Of a DNA stretch of 64,000 bases, positions 24,510 through 38,221 are shown piece after piece (positions within the stretch are counted from its first letter, which is position 1; each line of letters begins with the position of its first letter). A program made the translations under genes and the position numbers. The stretch is from Clusia tigrina (Eukaryota; Arthropoda; Insecta; Diptera; Clusiidae). Location of the stretch: positions 95,482,280 through 95,546,279 of the forward strand of contig OV050033.1 of assembly GCA_920105625.2 (NCBI GenBank), given 5' to 3'. The notes beneath the pieces were generated by a model. It was not told the DNA's origin. It was given only the letters and a program-made list of their open reading frames with translations, and made no database searches.

Positions 24510-24902
24510 CCTTGAAATTTTGTAACAATAAAGTACTCGAGCCTCTTGTCAATTTAAGCTCTCGCTCAAAGCTATGCCACCATTGAGTTCCAAATCAAAC
24601 ACTGATAAAACTTCAAATGGCCCTAACTTCTATACGGTACGTCCTACACCTATCAAAGTTTGCAACATACAAATGCTTGTAACTTTTTACTGGAGCGTCA
24701 TAAAACCTTGAAATTTTGTAACAATAAAGTACTCGAGCCTCTATTTCAATTTAAGTTATCGCTCAAAGCTATGCTACTCTTGAGTCCGAAATCAAACACT
24801 GATAAAACTTCAAATGGCCCTAACTTCTATACGGTACGTCCTACACCTATCAAAGTTTGCAACATACAAATGCTTGTAACTTTTTACTGGAGCGTCATAA
24901 AA

Positions 24903-27900
24903 CCTTGAAATTTGGTAACAATAAAGTACTCCAGCCTCTTGTCAATTGAAGCTATAGCACAAAGCTATGCTACCCTTGAGTCCCAAATCAAACACTGATA
25001 AAACTTCAAATGGCTTTAACTCCTATACGGTACGTCCTACACCTATCAAAGTTTGCAACGTAGAGATGCTTGTAACTTTTTACTGGAGCGTCATAGAAGC
25101 TTGAAATTTTGTAACAATAAAGTACTCGAGCCTCTTGTCAATTTAAGCTATCGTTCAAAGCTATGCTACCCTTGAGTCCCAAATCAAACACTGATAAAAC
25201 TTCAAATAGCCTTAACTGCTATACGGTACGTCCTACACCTATCAAAGTTTGCAACATAGAAATGCTTGTAACTTTTTACTGGAGCGTCATAAAACCTTGA
25301 AATTTTGTAACAATAAAGTACTCGAGCCTCTTGTCAATTTAAGCTCTCGCTCAAAGCTATGCCACCATTGAGTTCCAAGTCAAACACTGATAAAACTTCA
25401 AATGGCCCTAACTTCTATACGGTACGTCCTACACCTATCAAAGTTTGCAACATACAAATGCTTGTAACTTTTTACTGGAGCGTCATAAAACCTTGAAGTT
25501 TTGTAACAATAAAGTACTCCAGCCTCTTGTCAATTGAAGCTATAGCACAAAGCTATGCTACCCTTGAGTCCCAAATCAAACACTGATAAAACTTCAAATG
25601 GCTTTAACTCCTATACGGTACGTCCTACACCTATCAAAGTTTGCAACGTACAGATGCTTGTAACTTTTTACTGGAGCGTCATAGAAGCTTGAAATTTTGT
25701 AACAATAAAGTACTCGAGCCTCTTGTCAATTTAAGCTCTCGCTCAAAGCTATGCCACCATTGATTTCCAAATCGAACACTGATAAAACTTCAAATAGCCT
25801 TAACTGCTATACGGTACGTCCTACACCTATCAAAGTTTACAACATACAAATGCTTGTAACTTTTTATTATAGCGTCATAAAACATTCAAATTTTGTAACA
25901 ATAAAGTACTCGAGCCTCTTGTCAATTTAAGCTATCGCTCAAAGCTATGCTACGCTTGAGTCCCAAATCAAACACTGATAAAACTTAAAATGGCCCTAAC
26001 TTCTATACGGTACGCCCTACACCTATCAAAGTTTGCAGAATTCAAATGCTTGTAGCTTTTTACTGGAGCGTCATAAAACCTTGAAATTTTGTAACAATAA
26101 AGTACTCGAGCCTCTTGTCAATTTAAGCTATCGCTCAAAGCTATGCTACCCTTGAGTCCCAAATCAAACAGTGATAAAACTTCAAATGGCCCTAACTTCT
26201 CTACGGTACGTCCTACACCTATCAAAGTTTGCAACATACAAATGCTTGTAACTTTTTACTGTTGCGTCATAAAACCTTGAAATTTTGTAACAATAAAGTA
26301 CTCGAGCCTCTATTTCAATTTAAGTTATCGCTCAAAGCTATGCTACCCTTGAGTCCGAAATCAAACACTGATAAAACTTCAAATGGCCCTAACTTCTATA
26401 CGGTACGTCCTACACCTATCAAAGTTTGTAACATACAAATGCTTGTAACTTTTTACTGGAGCGTCATAAAACCTTGAAATTTGGTAACAATAAAGTACTC
26501 CAGCCTCTTGTCAATTGAAGCTATAGCACAAAGCTATGCTACCCTTGAGTCCCAAATCAAACACTGATAAAACTTCAAATGGCTTTAACTCCTATACGGT
26601 ACGTCCTACACCTATCAAAGTTTGCAACGTACAGATGCTTGTAACTTTTTACTGGAGCGTCATAGAAGCTTGAAATTTTGTAACAATAAAGTACTCGAGC
26701 CTCTTGTCAATTTAAGCTATCGTTCAAAGCTATGCTACCCTTGAGTCCCAAATCAAACACTGATAAAACTTCAAATAGCCTTAACTGCTATACGGTACGT
26801 CCTACACCTATCAAAGTTTGCAACATAGAAATGCTTGTAACTTTTTACTGGAGCGTCATAAAACCTTGAAATTTTGTAACAATAAAGTACTCGAGCCTCT
26901 TGTCAATTTAAGCTCCCGCTCAAAGCTATGCCACCATTGAGTTCCAAATCAAACACTGATAAAACTTCAAATGGCCCTAACTTCTATACGGTACGTCCTA
27001 CACCTATCAAAGTTTGCAACATACAAATGCTTGTAACTTTTTACTGGAGCGTCATAAAACCTTGAAATTTTGTAACAATAAAGTACTCCAGCCTCTTGTC
27101 AATTGAAGCTATAGCACAAAGCTATGCTAACCTTGAGTCCCAAATCAAACACTGATAAAACTTCAAATGGCTTGAACTCCTATACGGTACGTCCTACACC
27201 TATCAAAGTTTGCAACATAGAAATGCTTGTAACTTTTTACTGGAGCGTCATAAAACCTTGAAATTTTGTAACAATAAAGTACTCGAGCCTCTTGTCAATT
27301 TAAGCTCTCGGTCAAAGCTATGCCACCATTGAGTTCCAAATCAAACACTGATAAAACTTCAAATAGCCTTAACTTCTATACGGTACGTCCTACACCTATC
27401 AAAGTTTGCAACATACAAATGCTTGTAACTTTTTACTGGAGCGTCATAAAACCTTGAAATTTTGTAACAATAAAGTACTCGAGCCTCTATTTCAATTTAA
27501 GCTCTCGCTCAAAGCTATGCCACCATTGAGTTCCAAATCAAACACTGATAAAACTTCAAATGGCCCTAACTTCCATACGGTACGTCCTACACCTATCAAA
27601 GTTTGCAACATACAAATGCTTGTAACTTTTTACTGGAGCGTCATAAAACCTTGAAATTTTGTAACAATAAAGTACTCGAGCCTCTATTTCAATTTAAGTT
27701 ATCGCTCAAAGCTATGCTACCCTTGAGTCCCAAATCAAACACTGATAAAACTTCAAATGGCTTTAACTCCTATACGGTACGTCCTACACCTATCAAAGTT
27801 TGCAACGTACAGATGCTTGTAACTTTTTACTGGAGCGTCATAGAAGCTTGAAATTTTGTAACAATAAAGTACTCGAGCCTCTTGTCAATTTAAGCTATCG

Positions 27901-28630
27901 TTCAAAGCTATGCTACCCTTGAGTCCCAAATCAAACACTGATAAAACTTCAAATAGCCTTAACTGCTATACGGTACGTCCTACACCTATCAAAGTTTGCA
28001 ACATAGAAATGCTTGTAACTTTTTACTGGAGCGTCATAAAACCTTGAAATTTTGTAACAATAAAGTACTCGAGCCTCTTGTCAATTTAAGCTCTCGCTCA
28101 AAGCTATGCCACCATTGAGTTCCAAATCAAACACTGATAAAACTTCAAATGGCCCTAACTTCTATACGGTACGTCCTACACCTATCAAAGTTTGCAACAT
28201 ACAAATGCTTGTAACTTTTTACTGGAGCGTCATAAAACCTTGAAATTTTGTAACAATAAAGTACTCGAGCCTCTATTTCAATTTAAGTTATCGCTCAAAG
28301 CTATGCTACCCTTGAGTCCGAAATCAAACACTGATAAAACTTCAAATGGCCCTAACTTCTATATGGTACGTCCTACACCTATCAAAGTTTGCAACATACA
28401 AATGCTTGTAACTTTTTACTGGAGCGTCATAAAACCTTGAAATTTGGTAACAATAAAGTACTCCAGCCTCTTGTCAATTGAAGCTATAGCACAAAGCTAT
28501 GCTACCCTTGAGTCCCAAATCAAACACTGATAAAACTTCAAATGGCTTTAACTCCTATACGGTACGTCCTACACCTATCAAAGTTTGCAACGTACAGATG
28601 CTTGTAACTTTTTACTGGAGCGTCATAGAA
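24903..28630 (+). repeat. HOR-2 monomers, irregular order
   Basis: a, b and c types are present but d is often absent, or an a-like monomer with 'ttttgtaac' replaces it (25491, 27060). Distances between successive a monomers are 1569 bp (24903 to 26472) and 1963 bp (26472 to 28435) rather than 785. Two adjacent 'cctctatttcaa' 197-bp monomers occur at 27452 and 27649. Confidence 0.8.
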
Positions 28631-31600
28631 GCTTGAAATTTTGTAACAATAAAGTACTCGAGCCTCTTGTCAATTTAAGCTATCGTTCAAAGCTATGCTA
28701 CCCTTGATTCCCAAATCAAACACTGATAAAACTTCAAATGGCCCTAACTTCTATACGGTACGTCCTACACCTATCAAAGTTTGCAACATACAAATGCTTG
28801 TAACTTTTTACTGGAGCGTCATAAAACCTTGAAATTTGGTAACAATAAAGTACTCCAGCCTCTTGTCAATTGAAGCTATAGCACAAACCTATGCTACCCT
28901 TGAGTCCCAAATCAAACACTGATAAAACTTCAAATGGCTTTAACTCCTATACGGTACGTCCTACACCTATCAAAGTTTGCAACATAGAAATGCTTGTAAC
29001 TTTTTACTGGAGCGTCATAAAACCTTGAAATTTTGTAACAATAAAGTACTCGAGCCTCTTGTCAATTTAAGCTCTCGCTCAAAGCTATGCCACCATTGAG
29101 TTCCAAATCAAACACTGATAAAACTTCAAATAGCCTTAACTGCTATACGGTACGTCCTACACCTATCAAAGTTTGCAACATAGAAATGCTTGTAACTTTT
29201 TACTGGAGCGTCATAAAACCTTGAAATTTTGTAACAATAAAGTACTCGAGCCTCTTGTCAATTTAAGCTCTCGCTCAAAGCTATGCCACCATTGAGTTCC
29301 AAATCAAACACTGATAAAACTTCAAATGGCCCTAACTCCTATACGGTACGTCCTACACCTATCAAAGTTTGCAACGTACAGATGCTTGTAACTTTTTACT
29401 GGAGCGTCATAGAAGCTTGAAATTTTGTAACAATAAAGTACTCGAACCTCTTGTCAATTTAAGCTATCGTTCAAAGCTATGCTACCCTTGAGTCCCAAAT
29501 CAAACACTGATAAAACTTCAAATAGCCTTAACTGCTATACGGTACGTCCTACATCTATCAAAGTTTGCAACATAGAAATGCTTGTAACTTTTTACTGGAG
29601 CGTCATAAAACCTTGAAATTTTGTAACAATAAAGTACTCGAGCCTCTTGTCAATTTAAGCTCTCGCTCAAAGCTATGCCACCATTGAGTTCCAAATCAAA
29701 CACTGATAAAACTTCAAATGGCCCTAACTTCTATACGGTACGTCCTACACCTATCAAAGTTTCCAACATACAAATGCTTGTAACTTTTTACTGGAGCGTC
29801 ATAAAACCTTGAAATTTTGTAACAATAAAGTACTCGAGCCTCTATTTCAATTTAAGTTATCGCTCAAAGCTATGCTACCCTTGAGTCCGAAATCAAACAC
29901 TGATAAAACTTCAAATGGCCCTAACTTCTATACGGTACGTCCTACACCTATCAAAGTTTGCAACATCCAAATGCTTGTAACTTTTTACTGGAGCGTCATA
30001 AAACCTTGAAATTTGGTAACAATAAAGTACTCCAGCCTCTTGTCAATTGAAGCTATAGCACAAAGCTATGCTACCCTTGAGTCCCAAATCAAACACTGAT
30101 AAAACTTCAAATGGCTTTAACTCCTATACGGTACGTCCTACACCTATCAAAGTTTGCAACGTACAGATGCTTGTAACTTTTTACTGGAGCGTCATAGAAG
30201 CTTGAAATTTTGTAACAATAAAGTACTCGAGCCTCTTGTCAATTTAAGCTATCGTTCAAAGCTATGCTACCCTTGAGTCCCAAATCAAACACTGATAAAA
30301 CTTCAAATAGCCTTAACTGCTATACGGTACGTCCTAACCCTATCAAAGTTTGCAACATAGAAATGCTTGTAACTTTTTACTGGAGCGTCATAAAACCTTG
30401 AAATTTTGTAACAATAAAGTACTCGAGCCTCTTGTCAATTTAAGCTCTCGCTCAAAGCTATGCCACCATTGAGTTCCAAATCAAACACTGATAAAACTTC
30501 AAATGGCCCTAACTTCTATACGGTACGTCCTACACCTATCAAAGTTTGCAACATACAAATGCTTGTAACTTTTTACTGGAGCGTCATAAAACCTTGAAAT
30601 TTTGTAACAATAAAGTACTCGAGCCTCTATTTCAATTTAAGTTATCGCTCAAAGCTATGCTACCCTTGAGTCCGAAATCAAACACTGATAAAACTTCAAA
30701 TGGCCCTAATTTCTATACGGTACGTCCTACACCTATCAAAATTTGCAACATACAAATGCTTGTAACTTTTTACTGGAGCGTCATAAAACCTTGAAATTTG
30801 GTAACAATAAAGTACTCCAGCCTCTTGTCAATTGAAGCTAAACCACAAAGCTATGCTACCCTTGAGTCCCAAATCAAACACTGATAAAACTTCAAATGGC
30901 TTTAACTCCTATACGGTACGTCCTACACCTATCAAAGTTTTCAACGTACAGATGCTTTTAACTTTTTACTGGAGCGTCATAGAAGCTTGAAATTTTGTAA
31001 CAATAAAGTACTCGAGCCTCTTGTCAATTTAAGCTATCGTTCAAAGCTATGCTACCCTTGAGTCCCAAATCAAACACTGATAAAACTTCAAATAGCCTTA
31101 ACTGCTATACGGTACGTCCTACACCTATCAAAGTTTGCAACATAGAAATGCTTGTAACTTTTTACTGGAGCGTCATAAAACCTTGAAATTTTGTAACAAT
31201 AAAGTACTCGAGCCTCTTGTCAATTTAAGCTCTCGCTCAAAGCTATGCCACCATTGAGTTCCAAATCAAACACTGATAAAACTTCAAATGGCCCTAACTT
31301 CTATACGGTACGTCCTACACCTATCAAAGTTTGCAACATACAAATGCTTGTAACTTTTTACTGGAGCGTCATAAAACCTTGAAATTTTGTAACAATAAAG
31401 TACTCGAGCCTCTATTTCAATTTAAGTTATCGCTCAAAGCTATGCTACCCTTGAGTCCGAAATCAAACACTGATAAAACTTCAAATGGCCCTAACTTCTA
31501 TACGGTACGTCCTACACCTATCAAAGTTTGCAACATACAAATGCTTGTAACTTTTTACTGGAGCGTCATAAAACCTTGAAATTTGGTAACAATAAAGTAC

Positions 31601-31769
31601 TCCAGCCTCTTGTCAATTGAAGCTATAGCACAAAGCTATGCTACCCTTGAGTCCCAAATCAAACACTGATAAAACTTCAAATGGCTTTAACTCCTATACG
31701 GTACGTCCTACACCTATCAAAGTTTGCAACGTACAGATGCTTGTAACTTTTTACTGGAGCGTCATAGAA
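28631..31769 (+). repeat. 16-monomer tandem duplication, copy 1 (3139 bp)
   Basis: Private markers recur exactly 3139 bp later: 'cccttgattccc' at 28701 and 31840, 'ctcgaacctc', 'cctacatctatc', 'agtttccaac', 'acatccaaatg', 'ccctaatttc' and 'gatgctttta'. These place the true left edge between about 27.82 and 28.70 kb; the monomer-aligned start is given. The block includes two clean a-b-c-d units (30004-31573). Confidence 0.87.
30004..31573 (+). repeat. HOR-2 units, two clean copies (785 bp each)
   Basis: Monomer order a 30004, b 30200, c 30396, d 30592, a 30789, b 30985, c 31181, d 31377. Marker a: 'ttggtaac', 'ctccagcc', 'ttgaagctatagcac', 'gcaacgtacagatg', 'atagaagc'. Marker b: 'tatcgttcaaag', 'aatagcc', 'aactgctatac', 'catagaaatg'. 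Marker c: 'gctctcgctc', 'ccaccattgagttcc'. Marker d: 'cctctatttcaa', 'gagtccgaaatc' (197 bp). Confidence 0.92.
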
Positions 31770-34700
31770 GCTTGAAATTTTGTAACAATAAAGTACTCGA
31801 GCCTCTTGTCAATTTAAGCTATCGTTCAAAGCTATGCTACCCTTGATTCCCAAATCAAACACTGATAAAACTTCAAATGGCCCTAACTTCTATACGGTAC
31901 GTCCTACACCTATCAAAGTTTGCAACATACAAATGCTTGTAACTTTTTACTGGAGCGTCATAAAACCTTGAAATTTGGTAACAATAAAGTACTCCAGCCT
32001 CTTGTCAATTGAAGCTATAGCACAAACCTATGCTACCCTTGAGTCCCAAATCAAACACTGATAAAACTTCAAATGGCTTTAACTCCTATACGGTACGTCC
32101 TACACCTATCAAAGTTTGCAACATAGAAATGCTTGTAACTTTTTACTGGAGCGTCATAAAACCTTGAAATTTTGTAACAATAAAGTACTCGAGCCTCTTG
32201 TCAATTTAAGCTCTCGCTCAAAGCTATGCCACCATTGAGTTCCAAATCAAACACTGATAAAACTTCAAATAGCCTTAACTGCTATACGGTACGTCCTACA
32301 CCTATCAAAGTTTGCAACATAGAAATGCTTGTAACTTTTTACTGGAGCGTCATAAAACCTTGAAATTTTGTAACAATAAAGTACTCGAGCCTCTTGTCAA
32401 TTTAAGCTCTCGCTCAAAGCTATGCCACCATTGAGTTCCAAATCAAACACTGATAAAACTTCAAATGGCCCTAACTCCTATACGGTACGTCCTACACCTA
32501 TCAAAGTTTGCAACGTACAGATGCTTGTAACTTTTTACTGGAGCGTCATAGAAGCTTGAAATTTTGTAACAATAAAGTACTCGAACCTCTTGTCAATTTA
32601 AGCTATCGTTCAAAGCTATGCTACCCTTGAGTCCCAAATCAAACACTGATAAAACTTCAAATAGCCTTAACTGCTATACGGTACGTCCTACATCTATCAA
32701 AGTTTGCAACATAGAAATGCTTGTAACTTTTTACTGGAGCGTCATAAAACCTTGAAATTTTGTAACAATAAAGTACTCGAGCCTCTTGTCAATTTAAGCT
32801 CTCGCTCAAAGCTATGCCACCATTGAGTTCCAAATCAAACACTGATAAAACTTCAAATGGCCCTAACTTCTATACGGTACGTCCTACACCTATCAAAGTT
32901 TCCAACATACAAATGCTTGTAACTTTTTACTGGAGCGTCATAAAACCTTGAAATTTTGTAACAATAAAGTACTCGAGCCTCTATTTCAATTTAAGTTATC
33001 GCTCAAAGCTATGCTACCCTTGAGTCCGAAATCAAACACTGATAAAACTTCAAATGGCCCTAACTTCTATACGGTACGTCCTACACCTATCAAAGTTTGC
33101 AACATCCAAATGCTTGTAACTTTTTACTGGAGCGTCATAAAACCTTGAAATTTGGTAACAATAAAGTACTCCAGCCTCTTGTCAATTGAAGCTATAGCAC
33201 AAAGCTATGCTACCCTTGAGTCCCAAATCAAACACTGATAAAACTTCAAATGGCTTTAACTCCTATACGGTACGTCCTACACCTATCAAAGTTTGCAACG
33301 TACAGATGCTTGTAACTTTTTACTGGAGCGTCATAGAAGCTTGAAATTTTGTAACAATAAAGTACTCGAGCCCCTTGTCAATTTAAGCTATCGTTCAAAG
33401 CTATGCTACCCTTGAGTCCCAAATCAAACACTGATAAAACTTCAAATAGCCTTAACTGCTATACGGTACGTCCTACACCTATCAAAGTTTGCAACATAGA
33501 AATGCTTGTAACTTTTTACTGGAGCGTCATAAAACCTTGAAATTTTGTAACAATAAAGTACTCGAGCCTCTTGTCAATTTAAGCTCTCGCTCAAAGCTAT
33601 GCCACCATTGAGTTCCAAATCAAACACTGATAAAACTTCAAATGGCCCTAACTTCTATACGGTACGTCCTACACCTATCAAAGTTTGCAACATACAAATG
33701 CTTGTAACTTTTTACTGGAGCGTCATAAAACCTTGAAATTTTGTAACAATAAAGTACTCGAGCCTCTATTTCAATTTAAGTTATCGCTCAAAGCTATGCT
33801 ACCCTTGAGTCCGAAATCAAACACTGATAAAACTTCAAATGGCCCTAATTTCTATACGGTACGTCCTACACCTATCAAAATTTGGAACATACAAATGCTT
33901 GTAACTTTTTACTGGAGCGTCATAAAACCTTGAAATTTGGTAACAATAAAGTACTCCAGCCTCTTGTCAATTGAAGCTATAGCACAAAGCTCTGCTACCC
34001 TTGAGTCCCAAATCAAACACTGATAAAACTTCAAATGGCTTTAACTCCTATACGGTACGTCCTACACCTATCAAAGTTTGCAACGTACAGATGCTTTTAA
34101 CTTTTTACTGGAGCGTCATAGAAGCTTGAAATTTTGTAACAATAAAGTACTCGAGCCTCTTGTCAATTTAAGCTATCGTTCAAAGCTATGCTACCCTTGA
34201 GTCCCAAATCAAACACTGATAAAGCTTCAAATAGCCTTAACTGCTATACGGTACGTCCTACACCTATCAAAGTTTGCAACATAGAAATGCTTGTAACTTT
34301 TTACTGGAGCGTCATAAAACCTTGAAATTTTGTAACAATAAAGTACTCGAGCCTCTTGTCAATTTAAGCTCTCGCTCAAAGCTATGCCACCATTGAGTTC
34401 CAAATCAAACACTGATAAAACTTCAAATGGCCCTAACTTCTATACGGTACGTCCTACACCTATCAAAGTTTGCAACATACAATGCTTGTAACTTTTTACT
34501 GGAGCGTCATAAAACCTTGAAATTTTGTAACAATAAAGTACTCGAGCCTCTATTTCAATTTAAGTTATCGCTCAAAGCTATGCTACCCTTGAGTCCGAAA
34601 TCAAACACTGATAAAACTTCAAATGGCCCTAACTTCTATACGGTACGTCCTACACCTATCAAAGTTTGCAACATACAAATGCTTGTAACTTTTTACTGGA

Positions 34701-34908
34701 GCGTCATAAAACCTTGAAATTTGGTAACAATAAAGTACTCCAGCCTCTTGTCAATTGAAGCTATAGCACAAAGCTATGCTACCCTTGAGTCCCAAATCAA
34801 ACACTGATAAAACTTCAAATGGCTTTAACTCCTATACGGTACGTCCTACACCTATCAAAGTTTGCAACGTACAGATGCTTGTAACTTTTTACTGGAGCGT
34901 CATAGAAG
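31770..34908 (+). repeat. 16-monomer tandem duplication, copy 2 (3139 bp)
   Basis: Second copy of the 3139-bp block. Differences from copy 1 are scattered single or few-base changes. For example, 30838 reads 'gctaaaccacaaag' while the partner at 33977 reads 'gctatagcacaaagctctg', and 30336 reads 'cctaaccctatc' against 'cctacacctatc'. This suggests a recent event followed by point mutation. Confidence 0.86.
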
Positions 34909-37066
34909 CTTGAAATTTTGTAACAATAAAGTACTCGAGCCTCTTGTCAATTTAAGCTATCGTTCAAAGCTATGCTACCCTTGAGTCCCAAATCAAACAC
35001 TGATAAAACTTCAAATAGCCTTAACTGCTATACGGTACGTCCTACACCTATCAAAGTTTGCAACATAGAAATGCTTGTAACTTTTTACTGGAGCGTCATA
35101 AAACCTTGAAATTTTGTAACAATAAAGTACTCGAGCCTCTTGTCAATTTAAGCTCTCGCTCAAAGCTATGCCACCATTGAGTTCCAAATCAAACACTGAT
35201 AAAACTTCAAATGGCCCTAACTTCTATACGGTACGTCCTACACCTATCAAAGTTTGCAACATACAAATGCTTGTAACTTTTTACTGGAGCGTCATAAAAC
35301 CTTGAAATTTTGTAACAATAAAGTACTCGAGCCTCTATTTCAATTTAAGTTATCGCTCAAAGCTATGCTACCCTTGAGTCCGAAATCAAACACTGATAAA
35401 ACGTCAAATGGCCCTAACTTCTATACGGTACGTCCTACACCTATCAAAGTTTGCAACATACAAATGCTTGTAACTTTTTACTGGAGCGTCATAAAACCTT
35501 GAAATTTGGTAACAATAAAGTACTCCAGCCTCTTGTCAATTGAAGCTATAGCACAAAGCTATGCTACCCTTGAGTCCCAAATCAAACACTGATAAAACTT
35601 CAAATGCCTTTAACTCCTATACGGTACGTCCTACACCTATCAAAGTTTGCAACGTACAGATGCTTGTAACTTTTTACTGGAGCGTCATAGAAGCTTGAAA
35701 TTTTGTAACAATAAAGTACTCGAGCCTCTTGTCAATTTAAGCTATCGTTCAAAGCTATGCTACCCTTGAGTCCCAAATCAAACACTGATAAAACTTCAAA
35801 TAGCCTTAACTGCTATACGGTACGTCCTACACCTATCAAAGTTTGCAACATAGAAATGCTTGTAACTTTTTACTGGAGCGTCATAAAACCTTGAAATTTT
35901 GTAACAATAAAGTACTCGAGCCTCTTGTCAATTTAAGCTCTCGCTCAAAGCTATGCCACCATTGAGTTCCAAATCAAACACTGATAAAACTTCAAATGGC
36001 CCTAACTTCTATACGGTACGTCCTACACCTATCAAAGTTTGCAACATACAAATGCTTGTAACTTTTTACTGGAGCGTCATAAAACCTTGAAATTTTGTAA
36101 CAATAAAGTACTCGAGCCTCTATTTCAATTTAAGTTATCGCTCAAAGCTATGCTACCCTTGAGTCCGAAATCAAACACTGATAAAACTTCAAATGGCCCT
36201 AACTTCTATACGGTACGTCCTACACCTATCAAAGTTTGCAACATACAAATGCTTGTAACTTTTTACTGGAGCGTCATAAAACCTTGAAATTTGGTAACAA
36301 TAAAGTACTCCAGCCTCTTGTCAATTGAAGCTATAGCACAAAGCTATGCTACCCTTGAGTCCCAAATCAAACACTGATAAAACTTCAAATGGCTTTAACT
36401 CCTATACGGTACGTCCTACACCTATCAAAGTTTGCAACGTACAGATGCTTGTAACTTTTTACTGGAGCGTCATAGAAGCTTGAAATTTTGTAACAACAAA
36501 GTACTCGAGCCTCTTGTCAATTTAAGCTATCGTTCAAAGCTATGCTACCCTTGAGTCCCAAATCAAACACTGATAAAACTTCAAATAGCCTTAACTGCTA
36601 TACGCTACGTCCTACACCTATCAAAGTTTGCAACATAGAAATGCTTGTAACTTTTTACTGGAGCGTCATAAAACCTTGAAATTTTGTAACAATAAAGTAC
36701 TCGAGCCTCTTGTCAATTTAAGCTCTCGCTCAAAGCTATGCCACCATTGAGTTCCAAATCAAACACTGATAAAACTTCAAATGGCCCTAACTTCTATACG
36801 GTACGTCCTACACCTATCAAAGTTTGCAACATACAAATGCTTGTAACTTTTTACTGGAGCGTCATAAAACCTTGAAATTTTGTAACAATAAAGTACTCGA
36901 GCCTCTATTTCAATTTAAGTTATCGCTCAAAGCTATGCTACCCTTGAGTCCGAAATCAAACACTGATAAAACTTCAAATGGCCCTAACTTCTATACGGTA
37001 CGTCCTACACCTATCAAAGTTTGCAACATACAAATGCTTGTAACTTTTTACTGGAGCGTCATAAAA
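33143..37066 (+). repeat. HOR-2 core, five consecutive a-b-c-d units
   Basis: Units start at 33143, 33928, 34712, 35497 and 36282, with lengths 785, 784, 785, 785 and 785. The 784-bp unit has a 1-bp loss at about 34481 ('acatacaatgc'). Units are almost identical. This is the longest regular HOR run in the window and the part most like a recently homogenised array core. The first two units also belong to copy 2 of the 3139-bp duplication. Confidence 0.93.
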
Positions 37067-38025
37067 CCTTGAAATTTTGTAACAATAAAGTTTTCGAGCC
37101 TCTTGTCAATTTAAGCTCTCGCTCAAAGATATGCCACCATTAAGTTCCAAATCAAACACTGATAAAACTTCAAATGGCTTTAACTCCTATACGGTACGTC
37201 CTACACCTATCAAAGTTTGCAACGTACAGATGCTTGTAACTTTTTACTGGAGCGTCATAAAACCTTGAAATTTGGTAACAATAAAGTACTCGAGCCTCTT
37301 GTCAATTTAAGCTATCGTTCAAAGCTATGCTACCCTTGAGTCCCAAATCAAACACTGATAAAACTTCAAATAGCCTTAACTGCTATACGGTACGTCCTAC
37401 ACCTATCAAAGTTTACAACATACAAATGCTTGTAACTTTTTACTATAGCGTCATAAAACCTTCAAATTTTGTAACAATAAAGTACTCGAGCCTCTTGTCA
37501 ATTTAAGCTATCGCTCAAAGCTATGCTACGCTTGAGTCCCAAATCAAACACTGATAAAACTTAAAATGGCCCTAACTTCTATACGGTACGCCCTACACCT
37601 ATCAAAGTTTGCAGAATTCAAATGCTTGTAGCTTTTTACTGGAGCGTCATAAAACCTTGAAATTTTGTAACAATAAAGTACTCGAGCCTCTTGTCAATTT
37701 AAGCTATCGCTCAAAGCTATGCTACCCTTGAGTCCCAAATCAAACAGTGATAAAACTTCAAATGGCCCTAACTTCTCTACGGTACGTCCTACACCTATCA
37801 AAGTTTGCAACATACAAATGCTTGTAACTTTTTACTGGAGCGTCATAAAACCTTGAAATTTTGTAACAATAAAGTACTCGAGCCTCTATTTCAATTTAAG
37901 TTATCGCTCAAAGCTATGCTACCCTTGAGTCCGAAATCAAACACTGATAAAACTTCAAATGGCCCTAACCTATCAAAGTTTGCAACATACAAATGCTTGT
38001 AACTTTTTACTGGAGCGTCATAAAA
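37067..38025 (+). repeat. Relocated EcoRI-monomer block interrupting HOR-2
   Basis: After a hybrid monomer at 37067 ('aaagttttcgag', c-type front, a-type middle 'gcaacgtac') come monomers with 'tttacaac', 'tactatagcg', 'ctacgcttgag', 'cttaaaatgg' and GAATTC at 37614. This series matches the one at about 23.3-24.1 kb (and about 25.8-26.4 kb) rather than its neighbours. The last monomer (37851-38025) is only 175 bp. Confidence 0.83.
37851..38025 (+). repeat. Truncated 175-bp d-type monomer
   Basis: It reads 'ggccctaacctatcaaag', so 22 bp ('ttctatacggtac' to 'ctacac') are missing at about 37969. It keeps the d markers 'cctctatttcaa' and 'gagtccgaaatc'. The partner at 26275 is full length, so the deletion followed relocation or is private to this copy. 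Confidence 0.9.
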
Positions 38026-38221
38026 CCTTGAAATTTGGTAACAATAAAGTACTCCAGCCTCTTGTCAATTGAAGCTATAGCACAAAGCTATGCTACCCTT
38101 GAGTCCCAAATCAAACACTGATAAAACTTCAAATGGCTTTAACTCCTATACGGTACGTCCTACACCTATCAAAGTTTGCAACGTACAGATGCTTGTAACT
38201 TTTTACTGGAGCGTCATAGAA

